Shown here in pieces: positions 52,898-61,622 of a DNA stretch of 64,000 bases (its first letter is position 1; each line of letters starts with the position of its first letter). Location of the stretch: assembly GCA_034430895.1 (NCBI GenBank), contig DAOUDW010000038.1:119701-183700 (forward strand), read 5' to 3'. The translations under genes and the position numbers were made by a program. The DNA is from WVZH01 sp034430895 (lineage in GTDB: Bacteria; Chloroflexota; Anaerolineae; Anaerolineales; E44-bin32). Under the pieces are notes generated by a model. It had not been told where the DNA came from and searched no databases. It worked only from the letters and a program-made list of their open reading frames with translations.

Positions 52898-53866
52898 TCA
52901 GTAAAATGTGCGTGATCGTTCGTCGAGCAGGTCCATTTCCGCCTGCGTGAGCCGAAAATTCATCGCCCCGGCACTGTCGGCCGCCTGCTTCACCTTGCTT
53001 GCCCCAGGAATTGCGACCACCGTTTCTCCTTGAAAGTGGATCAACCAGTTCAAGGCGACTTGTGCTGCAGTGACGTTGTGGGAGGCAGCGATCATCTCCA
53101 GGACTTCGACCAATGGTCTGCTGCGTTCGAGATTCCGTTGGAGCATCATCCTCCATCCTCTGGGACGCTGAGAGAGTAGATCCTCATCCTTGTGGAATTT
53201 CCCACTCAATAAGCCCCTGGCCAATGGCGAGTAGGCCACGATGGTTATGCCCAATTCTTTAGCGGCTTGCAGCACACCGTTGGTTTCGATCTCGCGATGC
53301 ATCAGACTGTACTGCACCTGATTGACCGCCAAAGGTATATCTAGGCGGGCCAATGCCGCGTGGGCGCGCCGCATGCGTTGGGCACTGAAATTACTCACAC
53401 CCACAGCTCGAATCAATCCCGCTTCCACTAGATCGGCCATGGCTTCCATTTCAGCTTCCACTGAAGAAAAACTCCAGGGTTGATGCACCATAAATAGATC
53501 GACCCCGAACCCATCCAGGTGCCGGATGCGATCGTGGATCGTGCGTCTGATGTTGGCCGCTGTACGCAATAACGGCATCCATTTCGTCCCCACGATCACA
53601 TCGCCATCTGCTTTTCCAGACGCTTTCAGCGCAAGCGACAACGCACACTCCGAACGCCCGAAGCCATACATCTCTGCCGTGTCGAACCAATTGATGCCGC
53701 CATCCAATGCCGCCTGAATGATGTCATTCATCGTTTCCTGAGAGAGATTAGAGAACATCATCCCAAAGATCCCGCTGCCACCCGAGAACTGCATCACCCC
53801 TAATCCGATCGGGGTGACCTGTAAACCGGTCCGCCCAAGCGATCGCTTTTCGACATTTCCTTCCAT
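52898..53866 (-). CDS. Aldo/keto reductase
   Basis: ATG 53866 has GGAGG five bases upstream; 322 residues. Family hallmarks are LGRTGLQVTPIGLG, the catalytic Asp and Tyr in NWFDTAEMYGFGRSE, the Lys in VIVGTKW and the His in DLFMVHQPWS. The NADPH-binding end is VVAIPGASKVKQAADS. It belongs to the broad AKR group that includes YhdN/pyridoxal-reductase-like enzymes. The substrate is not predictable. It is divergent from the HAD phosphatase gene. Confidence 0.93.
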   Translation of the reverse strand: MEGNVEKRSLGRTGLQVTPIGLGVMQFSGGSGIFGMMFSNLSQETMNDIIQAALDGGINWFDTAEMYGFGRSECALSLALKASGKADGDVIVGTKWMPLLRTAANIRRTIHDRIRHLDGFGVDLFMVHQPWSFSSVEAEMEAMADLVEAGLIRAVGVSNFSAQRMRRAHAALARLDIPLAVNQVQYSLMHREIETNGVLQAAKELGITIVAYSPLARGLLSGKFHKDEDLLSQRPRGWRMMLQRNLERSRPLVEVLEMIAASHNVTAAQVALNWLIHFQGETVVAIPGASKVKQAADSAGAMNFRLTQAEMDLLDERSRTFY

Positions 53867-53957
53867 GTCCGCCTCCAGTGGTTTCGTCAACCAATACGTT
53901 CATATATATCCTATCCGATTTCCCAGCATGTCACGAGCCCGGTATTCGATTTGTCTA

Positions 53958-53986
53958 TTAACCGAATGTTAAAAGCACAGTACAAT
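53958..53986 (+). promoter_or_regulatory. Probable promoter of the HAD hydrolase gene
   Basis: TTAACC (53958-53963), 17 bp, TACAAT (53981-53986). It lies ~50 bp before the ATG. Confidence 0.45.
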
Positions 53987-54038
53987 TTCCCAAGACACCC
54001 TGGAGAGAAAACTTACACAAAATGGAGAGTTACACACG

Positions 54039-54704
54039 ATGACAGCAAAATACCCAAATCATGCCGTTTTATGGGACATGGACGGTGTGTTGGTCAACAC
54101 CGGGGAGCTGCATTACCGCTCATGGAAAGATGCCTTCGCTGAAGTGGAAACGACCTTTTCCCACGAGCAGTTCACCGCCACCTTCGGGATGAACAACGCG
54201 GGAATATTGGGAATCGTTTACGGCGAAGATCTGACGCCCGAATTGCTTGAAAAAATCAGTACCCGCAAGGAAGTATCATTTCGTGAGATGGTCAAGGGTA
54301 ACGCTGAACTCTTGCCGGGAGTCGATATTCTGCTCGACAAGTTCACATCATTAGGCATGAAACAGGCCATCGCCTCCTCCGCTCCGTCGGAGAACATCGA
54401 CGTATTGGTGGGGGAATTGAAAATCGGCCAGTATTTCGATGTGCTGGTATCCGGTGCTAACATGCCCGGGAAACCCGATCCCTCCGTTTTCCTCCACTCG
54501 GCGCGCAACCTAGGCGTGGAAGCACACAACTGCATCGTAATCGAAGACGCCATCGCAGGTGTGGAAGGCGCCCGCAGGGCGGGGATGAAATGCATCGCCG
54601 TTACGACGACCAATCCGGCAGAAGCTCTGGCACAAGCGGACTACGTAGTCGAGAGTTTGCACCTCGTCGATGAGCAAATGATCTCATCTTTGCTGAATGT
54701 CTAG
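54039..54704 (+). CDS. HAD superfamily hydrolase, beta-phosphoglucomutase-like
   Basis: 221 residues. Motif I LWDMDGVLVNTGELHYRSW has the nucleophile and acid Asp pair. Motif II is in AIASSAPSENI (Ser) and the motif III Lys is in GANMPGKPDPSVFL. Motif IV is VIEDAIAGVEGARRAGM. The alpha-helical cap between motifs I and II is of the PGMB type. It would act on a small phosphorylated sugar or similar metabolite. SD GGAGAG precedes the ATG. Its 3' end overlaps the end of a truncated methyltransferase gene on the other strand. Confidence 0.9.
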   Translation: MTAKYPNHAVLWDMDGVLVNTGELHYRSWKDAFAEVETTFSHEQFTATFGMNNAGILGIVYGEDLTPELLEKISTRKEVSFREMVKGNAELLPGVDILLDKFTSLGMKQAIASSAPSENIDVLVGELKIGQYFDVLVSGANMPGKPDPSVFLHSARNLGVEAHNCIVIEDAIAGVEGARRAGMKCIAVTTTNPAEALAQADYVVESLHLVDEQMISSLLNV

Positions 54705-55096
54705 AACACGAAAAACAAGACGGATTCGACCATTACAGCATCGAAGCGATTGTCCTCGAATGGTAGAGTACCGATATCCGCTTTGCGGAATGTGATCCGA
54801 TCAATGACACCTTCCCGCTCGGCACGCTGCTGCGACCATTTCAACATATCGTCCGAGACATCGACGGCCATCACCCGACAACCGTACTTCTTAGCAACAT
54901 AAGCTGGGCCGACGCCAATGCCACAACCGACATCGAGCACTTCCTGCGCCCGTTCGAGATGGCACATCTTGTGCATCTCATTCGTGGCAGTGTAGCCACC
55001 CATATGCTTTGTGATTCCCACAGTAGCTTGAACGTCCAGATAGGTCGGCTTTCCCTCCCCTGAGCTGTAAACTGACTTCGTCTCTTGGTTCGTCAT
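54701..55096 (-). pseudogene. 3'-truncated class I methyltransferase
   Basis: ATG 55096 with AAGGAGAT upstream; 131 residues. It starts normally with EVLDVGCGIGVGPAYVAKKYG (motif I in part VLDVGCGIG), AVDVSDDML and LPFEDNRFDAVMVESVLFFV. It then stops at the point where the C-terminal half of the Rossmann fold should begin, within bases of the end of the convergent HAD gene. Intact relatives continue for about 120 residues. A deletion joining it to the HAD gene end would explain this. It may be non-functional; a short stable product cannot be excluded. Confidence 0.7.
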
Positions 55097-55299
55097 GGCA
55101 ATCTCCTTCTTAGGGAACAAAACATCGTCTGGTAATTCTCATTATAGGAAATTATCATCCACGATTGCCGGACGTCGGAAGGACCTCCGCCGGACGTGCT
55201 ATTCACATAGCTAGTACCATGGCACCCTTGTTGGTCTCTCCGAAAGCAGTTATACTACGCAGGATTCTTTGGTTATTTTGGTATTTTATTGGTATGGTT

Positions 55300-56010
55300 A
55301 TGAAGCTGACGCAGCGTCAAAACGACTTCCTCGATAAACTGATCGAACTTTCTCAAGGTTCACCCAATCCCGTGCATTACTCCGAACTCGCCAAGAAGTT
55401 AGGCGTGAGTGATATCACCGCTTATGATATGCTGCGCCTGTTGGAAGAGAAAGGGATTGTTTCGTCGCAGTACGAGGTCAAGGAGAAACCCGGTCCTGGT
55501 AGATCGAAGATAACCTTCATCCCCACTCCGCGTGCCCTTCAGCTGAAGGAAGCGCTCTCGATGAAGGAAAGCGGTGAGAGATGGCAGGCGATCAAAGAAC
55601 GCGTGATGGTTAAGCTTGCCAAAGACGGTTTCGAAGCAGATGATCTGCTTAAGGAATTCATGGCCCGCGTGCCGCCTGAAAACCGCAGCCCCCTGCAGGA
55701 CTGCGTCGAAATTATGACCATCCTGACGTTACGTTTGCGTCGCAGCGCGGGGCGCGACTTGCTGCTCGAATTTCTTCCCACGATCATGCCCTCCACAGAC
55801 CAGGCCAGCAGAGCAAACCTCAACCTGCTTGGCGGATTTACCATGGGCATCCTGGCCCAGGAGAACAAGGATGATCCAGTGTGGGGTGCCGAATTACTTG
55901 TCCATGTTAAACGCTACCAAGCTTTGGTTATCGACATGAGCGATAAAGAACGCGGACGGCTGGCAGCGCAGTTAATGCAGGTTTTTGAGACACTCAAAGA
56001 TCTGGTATGA
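55300..56010 (+). CDS. Winged-helix transcriptional regulator next to the RND exporter
   Basis: ATG 55300 (MKLTQRQNDFLDKL) is preferred on protein grounds; ATG 55294 is also possible. Neither has an SD site, so leaderless initiation behind an AT-rich stretch is conceivable. 236 residues. The N-terminal winged helix is PVHYSELAKKLGVSDITAYDMLRLLEEKGIVSSQY with a wing EKPGPGRSKITFIPT. The C-terminal ~140 residues are helical and may bind a ligand or dimerise. The RND exporter gene starts 97 bp downstream on the same strand, so it is the likely target. Confidence 0.8.
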   Translation: MKLTQRQNDFLDKLIELSQGSPNPVHYSELAKKLGVSDITAYDMLRLLEEKGIVSSQYEVKEKPGPGRSKITFIPTPRALQLKEALSMKESGERWQAIKERVMVKLAKDGFEADDLLKEFMARVPPENRSPLQDCVEIMTILTLRLRRSAGRDLLLEFLPTIMPSTDQASRANLNLLGGFTMGILAQENKDDPVWGAELLVHVKRYQALVIDMSDKERGRLAAQLMQVFETLKDLV

Positions 56011-56107
56011 CGAATTTTTTTCTACTCTGGCATTATACGGAACGTATTGGTTTTAGAATCGAAACCATCGCTGTTGAAACGGCGATAGCAGAAAAGGAGA
56101 CAAAACT

Positions 56108-59100
56108 GTGCTTGAATCACTAATCGACCGTATCACACGCGCCTCACTGCGTTTCAAGTGGGTCGTAATCGCCCTATCCATTCTCGTTCTTGCTGGAGGG
56201 GCTCTGGCAGTCATGCAGCTCAACCAGGAGCTGCTTCCCAAGATCGAGTTTCCCCAATCGATCTTGCTAACCATGAATCCAGGGACCAGCCCCGAAGAGA
56301 TGCAAGATGGAGTCACCATTCCCATCGAGCAAGCCGTGGAAGATATCGAAGGCGTGGTCAATATCGAATCGACCACCACGAACGGGGTTTCCGTCGTTGT
56401 CATATACAACGAATTTGGCATCGACATTGACGCCACTCGCGAGGAAATTCTCGACCTGGTGCAGGTGTTGGATTTCCCCGAGGGCACACAACCCCCAGAA
56501 CTGCTGACTTTCAGTATGTCCGATCTGCCCTTGGTTGCATTGAGTGTCTCGTCAGACCAACTGTCGCTTACTGAACTCAAAGCATTGATCGAAGCCGATA
56601 TCGTCCCCGAGCTTATGAAGGTCGACGGTGTGGCGGACGTTCAGGTAAGTGGTGGTCAGGAGCTTCCTTCCCCGGAAGAAATGGCCGCGGAAACCACGGA
56701 GCCGAGCGAAGCCGAAGCGGAAAATATGCTGCCGGAGATGTGGCAAATGGCCGGGGATATGCAGGGCATCGCCTTGAACGTCCCTTCAGACGTCACGCCG
56801 CAGATCATCCAGGGCATCGTCAGTATGGCTCCCCAACTACTCGACGCATTAACCCCCGACAATCTTCGCGCCTTCTCCCCCGAAGTACTCGGTTGGTTGC
56901 CCGGAAGCTATATCGAAACACTCGATCCCGCCCTGCGGGAGGAACTCGATCAACTGGCACAGCCTGCCGGCGGCCTGGGTACGCTGGCCGCTGGAGGAGA
57001 CACAGCACAACCGGTCCCCGAAGAGCCGCCTGCGCTCTCGGGTCTTTGGATCGAATCCACAGAAGAATCCAGCTCGACGGGTATGCCCACCTTCGAAACC
57101 GCCGCCGACCTGATGGAAAGCGGTTTCACGGACAGCGCCGGTGAACTGTTGAACATGATGCTGCAGAGCGGCATCACGCAAGCTCCACAACTCATTGCCG
57201 ACCTGACTCCAGATGTGATCCTCTGGCTGACTGCGAATGAAGAAGGCTTCCTAGAAAATCTCAGCCCTGAAGTCCTTCGTCTGCTTTCTCCCGAAGTGAT
57301 CGCCGTATTGCCGGGTGATTTCCTGGCCAGTCTGGACCCCACCCTTCGAACGGAAATCGCAGGCGGAGCCGGGGGAGGTTCGCAGACATTCCTCCCCACG
57401 GAAACCATCAACCGCCTGGACGGCGTGCCCAGCCTCTCTCTGGTGATCTATAAGGACAGTGAGGCGAATACCGTTTCCGTTTCACACGCCGTTTTCGATG
57501 CGCTGGCTGAACTCGAAGCCGAATTCGACGGACTGCGATCAGAGGCAGCCTTCGAACAAGCATCTTTCATCGAGGAATCCATCAGCGGTGTGGCACGTGA
57601 GGGCGGTCTTGGCGCCATCTTCGCCGTGATCGTCATCCTGATCTTCCTCAGCGGCTTCGTACGCGGCAAGTACCGCCTTTCCTGGCAGAGTACGCTCGTC
57701 ACAGCGGTAAGCATCCCACTCTCTGTTTTCATGGCCTTTGCGCTCTTCAAGTGGTTGCCGCCAGTAACCAACCTGGTCATCGAACCGCTGGTTGAAGCGA
57801 CCAAGGACATCGCTGTTTTGGGTGCCATCGTAAACGTGATCGCCCGTCTCTTCCCCACCAGTATGACGCTAAACATCATGACTCTTTCGGGTATGACTGT
57901 GGCTATCGGCCGCGTGGTGGATGACTCGATCGTAGTGCTGGAAAACATCTACCGCCACATCCAACGCGGCGAAGACATGAAAGTGTCGGTGTTGAAAGGT
58001 ACACGCGACGTAGCTATCGCCATCTTCGCCTCCACCATGACCACGGTGGTCGTCTTTCTGCCCGTCGGCTTGTTGGGCGGCATCGTGGGTGAGTTCTTCC
58101 TGCCGTTTGGCATCAGCGTCACCTACGCATTGCTCTCCAGCTTCCTGATCGCCATCACCATCGTTCCCACCCTGGCATTCCTGTTTATCCGCAAGGAACA
58201 ATTGCCGGAAGAACAAGAATCCAAACTGCAGCGCTGGTATACCCCAATCCTGCGCTGGGCGTTGAACCACCGTGCCATCACTTTGATCGTCGCCCTTGTG
58301 CTCTTTCTCGGCAGCATGGCACTCCTGGCGCAGCGGCCGCGCGCCTTCATGCCTGAGATGGGAGAACCACAGATCTCGATCCAGGTGGACTTACCCAACG
58401 GCATTGCCATGGCCGATACAGACGCCGTCGTGGCTGAATTCGAAACACAACTGGCCGAGGTGGAAAATCTTGGAGTCGTCATGACTCAAGTCGGTGCGAG
58501 CGGCGGGCTGGAAGCCAGCCTCTTTGGATCGGGGATCGACCAGGGCGCGGCCAACATCGAAATTGGCATCGAGAACGGTGACGACATCGATGCTCTCACT
58601 GCGGAAGTACGCCGGCTCGCCGAAGTACACTTCGGCCCTGAAAATGTGATTGTGACCAGTGGCACGCTGACCAGCAGCGCTTTCGGCGGTTTCTCACTCG
58701 TGATCTCGGGCGACCAAGCCGATCTGGCCGACTTCAATGACCAGGCAATCACCATCTTAGAAAAAATCGATGGTCTGGCAAACGTCACCAGCAATCTAGC
58801 CAATCAAGATCTGATCCTACGCGTCAACGGCGAACCGGCGGTGAGTTTCTCCGGTGAGCTCGAAACCGAGGATTCCATGGGCGTGATCGCTGCAGCTAAA
58901 GCCGCAGTGGAAGAAGTTACCCCAACAGGGATTACGGTGAGTGAAGGTTTCCAATCCGAAATGCAGACCGAAGGTTTTGCCCAATCCGTGGTCGGGGTGC
59001 TGATCTCCATCGTAGCCGTATATCTCTTCATGGTGATCACCTTCCGTTCCTTCATACATCCTTTCACCATTCTCTTCAGCCTGCCCGTGGCCATCATCGG

Positions 59101-59509
59101 CGCTGCCCTGGCGTTGTGGATTACCAATCGCGTTCTTGGCATCTCCGTGTTGGTAGGTTTGATGATGCTGGTGGGCATCGTGGTGACCAACGCCATTGTG
59201 CTCATCGACCGTGTGCAAAATAACCGCAAGAAGCGGGGCATGGACACTCGTGATGCATTAATCGAGGCCGGTCGTACCCGGCTGCGCCCGATCCTGATGA
59301 CAGCTATCGCCGCCATGCTGGCCTTGGTGCCACTGGCTTTGGGCTTCACGGAGGGTGCCTTGATCGCAGCCGAGCTGGCCACTGTCGTGATTGGCGGATT
59401 GTTCACTTCCACCCTTCTCACCCTGCTCGTCGTGCCCGTGATGTACAGCTTGCTGGACAGATTAACACGCAACAACAAAAAAGCAGAAGTCGCGGAGTCT
59501 ACAACATAG
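56108..59509 (+). CDS. RND-family efflux permease with a large inserted repeat module
   Basis: GTG 56108 with AAGGAG eight bases upstream; 1133 residues. The AcrB/SwrC-like plan is clear: span 1 (~17-38), porter domain start NQELLPKIEFPQSIL, spans 2-6 from ~501 including GMTVAIGRVVDDSIVVLENI (the proton-relay helix with two Asp), a second porter region, and spans 7-12 ending LVVPVMYSLLDRL. Unusually, residues ~185-430 of the first porter domain are an insertion of acidic helices with repeats such as LTPDNLRAFSPEVLGWLPG and LSPEVLRLLSPEVIAVLPG, each followed by a LDPxLRxEL motif. No periplasmic adaptor or outer-membrane channel gene is adjacent, as expected for a single-membrane host. A terminator follows. 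Confidence 0.9.
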   Translation: MLESLIDRITRASLRFKWVVIALSILVLAGGALAVMQLNQELLPKIEFPQSILLTMNPGTSPEEMQDGVTIPIEQAVEDIEGVVNIESTTTNGVSVVVIYNEFGIDIDATREEILDLVQVLDFPEGTQPPELLTFSMSDLPLVALSVSSDQLSLTELKALIEADIVPELMKVDGVADVQVSGGQELPSPEEMAAETTEPSEAEAENMLPEMWQMAGDMQGIALNVPSDVTPQIIQGIVSMAPQLLDALTPDNLRAFSPEVLGWLPGSYIETLDPALREELDQLAQPAGGLGTLAAGGDTAQPVPEEPPALSGLWIESTEESSSTGMPTFETAADLMESGFTDSAGELLNMMLQSGITQAPQLIADLTPDVILWLTANEEGFLENLSPEVLRLLSPEVIAVLPGDFLASLDPTLRTEIAGGAGGGSQTFLPTETINRLDGVPSLSLVIYKDSEANTVSVSHAVFDALAELEAEFDGLRSEAAFEQASFIEESISGVAREGGLGAIFAVIVILIFLSGFVRGKYRLSWQSTLVTAVSIPLSVFMAFALFKWLPPVTNLVIEPLVEATKDIAVLGAIVNVIARLFPTSMTLNIMTLSGMTVAIGRVVDDSIVVLENIYRHIQRGEDMKVSVLKGTRDVAIAIFASTMTTVVVFLPVGLLGGIVGEFFLPFGISVTYALLSSFLIAITIVPTLAFLFIRKEQLPEEQESKLQRWYTPILRWALNHRAITLIVALVLFLGSMALLAQRPRAFMPEMGEPQISIQVDLPNGIAMADTDAVVAEFETQLAEVENLGVVMTQVGASGGLEASLFGSGIDQGAANIEIGIENGDDIDALTAEVRRLAEVHFGPENVIVTSGTLTSSAFGGFSLVISGDQADLADFNDQAITILEKIDGLANVTSNLANQDLILRVNGEPAVSFSGELETEDSMGVIAAAKAAVEEVTPTGITVSEGFQSEMQTEGFAQSVVGVLISIVAVYLFMVITFRSFIHPFTILFSLPVAIIGAALALWITNRVLGISVLVGLMMLVGIVVTNAIVLIDRVQNNRKKRGMDTRDALIEAGRTRLRPILMTAIAAMLALVPLALGFTEGALIAAELATVVIGGLFTSTLLTLLVVPVMYSLLDRLTRNNKKAEVAESTT

Positions 59510-59529
59510 GTTAATCTACGATCAAAGAA

Positions 59530-59559
59530 AACTCCCGGGGTATACCTCGGGAGTTTTTT
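59530..59559 (+). terminator. Terminator of the RND exporter gene
   Basis: AACTCCCG and CGGGAGTT around a loop containing GGTATACC, followed by TTTT. It lies 20 bp after the stop. Confidence 0.88.
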
Positions 59560-59670
59560 CTTTCATAACACAGCCATTAAGACAAATGATCCCTTTCACA
59601 GGCCAGAGTGTTTAGTACAATAGGCACGTCCTATCAATCACGGTTAAACCATTATCGTAAGGAAAAAACA

Positions 59671-60993
59671 ATGATTCGTTGTCCTAAATATCTACTTGTT
59701 GTGATCTCTATCGGATTGATGCTGGCCGCATGCAGCCCGCAAGCCACCGCAGAAAGCCCAACCATCCTTCCGACGGATACGCCCAACCCGACCGAAACCC
59801 CCGATCCGGCAGCCATACCCGCTGAAAGCCGGCTATCCACGAAGTGTGTCGAAACGATCGACACATCCCTGGCCGACATCCAACTGAGCGGGAGTCTCTT
59901 CATCGTTTCAATCGATGAAGGCAACAAAACGTATCTCTGGAACCTGAGTAACGGTCGGAAGAACGAGGTTGATACTGGCACCACACATGTTGTCTTATCC
60001 CCGGATCGCGCACGGCTGGCGGCAATCAATCGTCGCTTGGATGCCTTGGTCATTTATAATTCGGACGGCACGCTCCTATTGGAAGTCCCGGAATGGGGAG
60101 ATGAATACGATATCCTCCAATGGCTTAAAGATAATCAATTGGCGGCAAAACTACCCCACGGTGACAACACGTATGAACCGGATGCGATCCTTGTGTTTGA
60201 CATCGCCACGAAGGAACGCCAGGAGATCCTCCCGGAATTTCCGCTCATCACTACTTTCTTCCAGGACATTTCCTGGGGTGGATATTCCCTCAGCCCTATG
60301 GTGCCCAATCCCCAACTTACACACTTGGTCTACTCCGCCAGCGAAGAAGACGACAATTTACTCATCCTCTGGGACCTGCAAGGCGAACAGGAAGTCAGGC
60401 GTATCTATAACCACGGATCCCCAAGTACCGGCGTCTACATTAGCCCGCCCGCCTGGTCTCGAGACGGCACGTCTTTTGTCACCAGCGTCATGCTGCGTTA
60501 TACCTTCGACCCTAAAAACGACGACGAACCCATCCACCCCCTGCAATCGGCTGCCGAAGCGAGCGAGAATTCCTTCATCAATGTGGACGATGCTGCCGCC
60601 TACGTTTCCGGCTTCGAATTGATCCGTGTCAATCAGAGCGGAGAAACCCAGCGGCTGTCTTATCTCACGACCACGTTCAACGCCTCGCAGGAAGACTGGG
60701 TCTGGTCTCCCGACGAAACCCGCATCGCCTTCTGGCTGACCATCGAAGACGATGAATTCCCGCTGCGCGATGCGCTGGCCGTACTCGACGTGGCCAGCGG
60801 AGAGGTGACCCATTACTGCATCAGTGGTTACCGCACGCCGATCTGGTCTCCGGATGGTCGTCAAATTGCCATCAATGAAAATATCGATGGTCTGGATACG
60901 TTCAAAATCGTGGATCTCGAAGCCGGTGTGGCCTACGCCATCGCCGGAGAAGAAGCCATAAAGGTCGAAGGTTGGATGGTGCCGCCGCCGTGA
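59671..60993 (+). CDS. Beta-propeller (TolB/WD40-like) lipoprotein
   Basis: ATG 59671 with AAGGAA upstream; 440 residues. Lipobox LMLAAC (Cys ~21), then a Pro/Thr linker (PTDTPNPTETPDP). The rest has propeller-type repeats: ILWDLQGEQEVRRIY, VWSPDETRIAFWLTIED and PIWSPDGRQIAINENIDG, where the WSPDG/IA pattern is diagnostic of PD40/TolB blades. Anchored outside the membrane. It probably binds a protein or polymer; no enzymatic motif. A zinc-ribbon membrane protein gene follows 15 bp later. Confidence 0.85.
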   Translation: MIRCPKYLLVVISIGLMLAACSPQATAESPTILPTDTPNPTETPDPAAIPAESRLSTKCVETIDTSLADIQLSGSLFIVSIDEGNKTYLWNLSNGRKNEVDTGTTHVVLSPDRARLAAINRRLDALVIYNSDGTLLLEVPEWGDEYDILQWLKDNQLAAKLPHGDNTYEPDAILVFDIATKERQEILPEFPLITTFFQDISWGGYSLSPMVPNPQLTHLVYSASEEDDNLLILWDLQGEQEVRRIYNHGSPSTGVYISPPAWSRDGTSFVTSVMLRYTFDPKNDDEPIHPLQSAAEASENSFINVDDAAAYVSGFELIRVNQSGETQRLSYLTTTFNASQEDWVWSPDETRIAFWLTIEDDEFPLRDALAVLDVASGEVTHYCISGYRTPIWSPDGRQIAINENIDGLDTFKIVDLEAGVAYAIAGEEAIKVEGWMVPPP

Positions 60994-61008
60994 TGGACAA
61001 TAGATAAC

Positions 61009-61545
61009 ATGGCCGCCACACACACATACGGTGGATACATGCTCTGCTGCCCTACGTGCAATCGCTTGGTGAAATTCGGCCTGGCCTGGTTTGGTTTCTT
61101 TCCTATGCGCAGTGGATTGGGACCCGCGGAGTTCGTCTGCACCAAATGCGATACGGTGTACGAATCTGGCCTGCAAGAATGGTCTCACATGGGTGTAGGG
61201 CGTAAAATCAATTTCATCTTCCATTCACTCGTATATGCCATATTTGGCGGTTTCTTTTCCGCGGGGTTGATCGTTGTGATCAAAGGGGCAGCCATAAATC
61301 CATATATACCTTTCTTCGATAATCTGGTGATAGGTGAGCTGTTGATCATCTGGGGCTGCATCGCGGGGGTCGTACTGCTGGTACAAGCGCTGCGGGTGAA
61401 TCTCTCGCTGGAACGCACGCTGACCGAAAGCAAGCCTTATCCCGCCAGGTACACCGACTGGCAGATTAATTTGCAGGCCTGGCTGATGAAGATTTTCATG
61501 GCGATCTTCATCAGCGTCTACTTCGTTCTCAAAATTCTCGAATGA
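61009..61545 (+). CDS. Zinc-ribbon membrane protein of unknown function
   Basis: 178 residues from ATG 61009; ATG 61039 with GGTGG upstream is an equally plausible start (168 residues). MLCCPTCNRLVKFG and FVCTKCDTVYESG give two CxxC pairs, a zinc ribbon before the first span. Two spans follow closely (~72-95 and 106-128), then a cytoplasmic segment and a third span at the C-terminus (IFMAIFISVYFVLKIL). Resembles small bacterial membrane proteins with a rubredoxin-like head. No function known. Probably co-transcribed with the propeller lipoprotein. Confidence 0.7.
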   Translation: MAATHTYGGYMLCCPTCNRLVKFGLAWFGFFPMRSGLGPAEFVCTKCDTVYESGLQEWSHMGVGRKINFIFHSLVYAIFGGFFSAGLIVVIKGAAINPYIPFFDNLVIGELLIIWGCIAGVVLLVQALRVNLSLERTLTESKPYPARYTDWQINLQAWLMKIFMAIFISVYFVLKILE

Positions 61546-61551
61546 AACTAT

Positions 61552-61585
61552 CCTGGCCAACCCTTGTTACATTAGGTTGGCCAGG
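61552..61585. terminator. Inverted repeat between convergent genes
   Basis: CCTGGCCAACC and GGTTGGCCAGG form a perfect 11-bp stem with a 12-nt loop, 6 bp after one stop and 37 bp from the other. T runs are poor on both sides, but the position suits a bidirectional terminator. Confidence 0.65.
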
Positions 61586-61622
61586 AAATGCTTCCTTTAC
61601 CTCGCTTCGATCGGCTGGTTAA

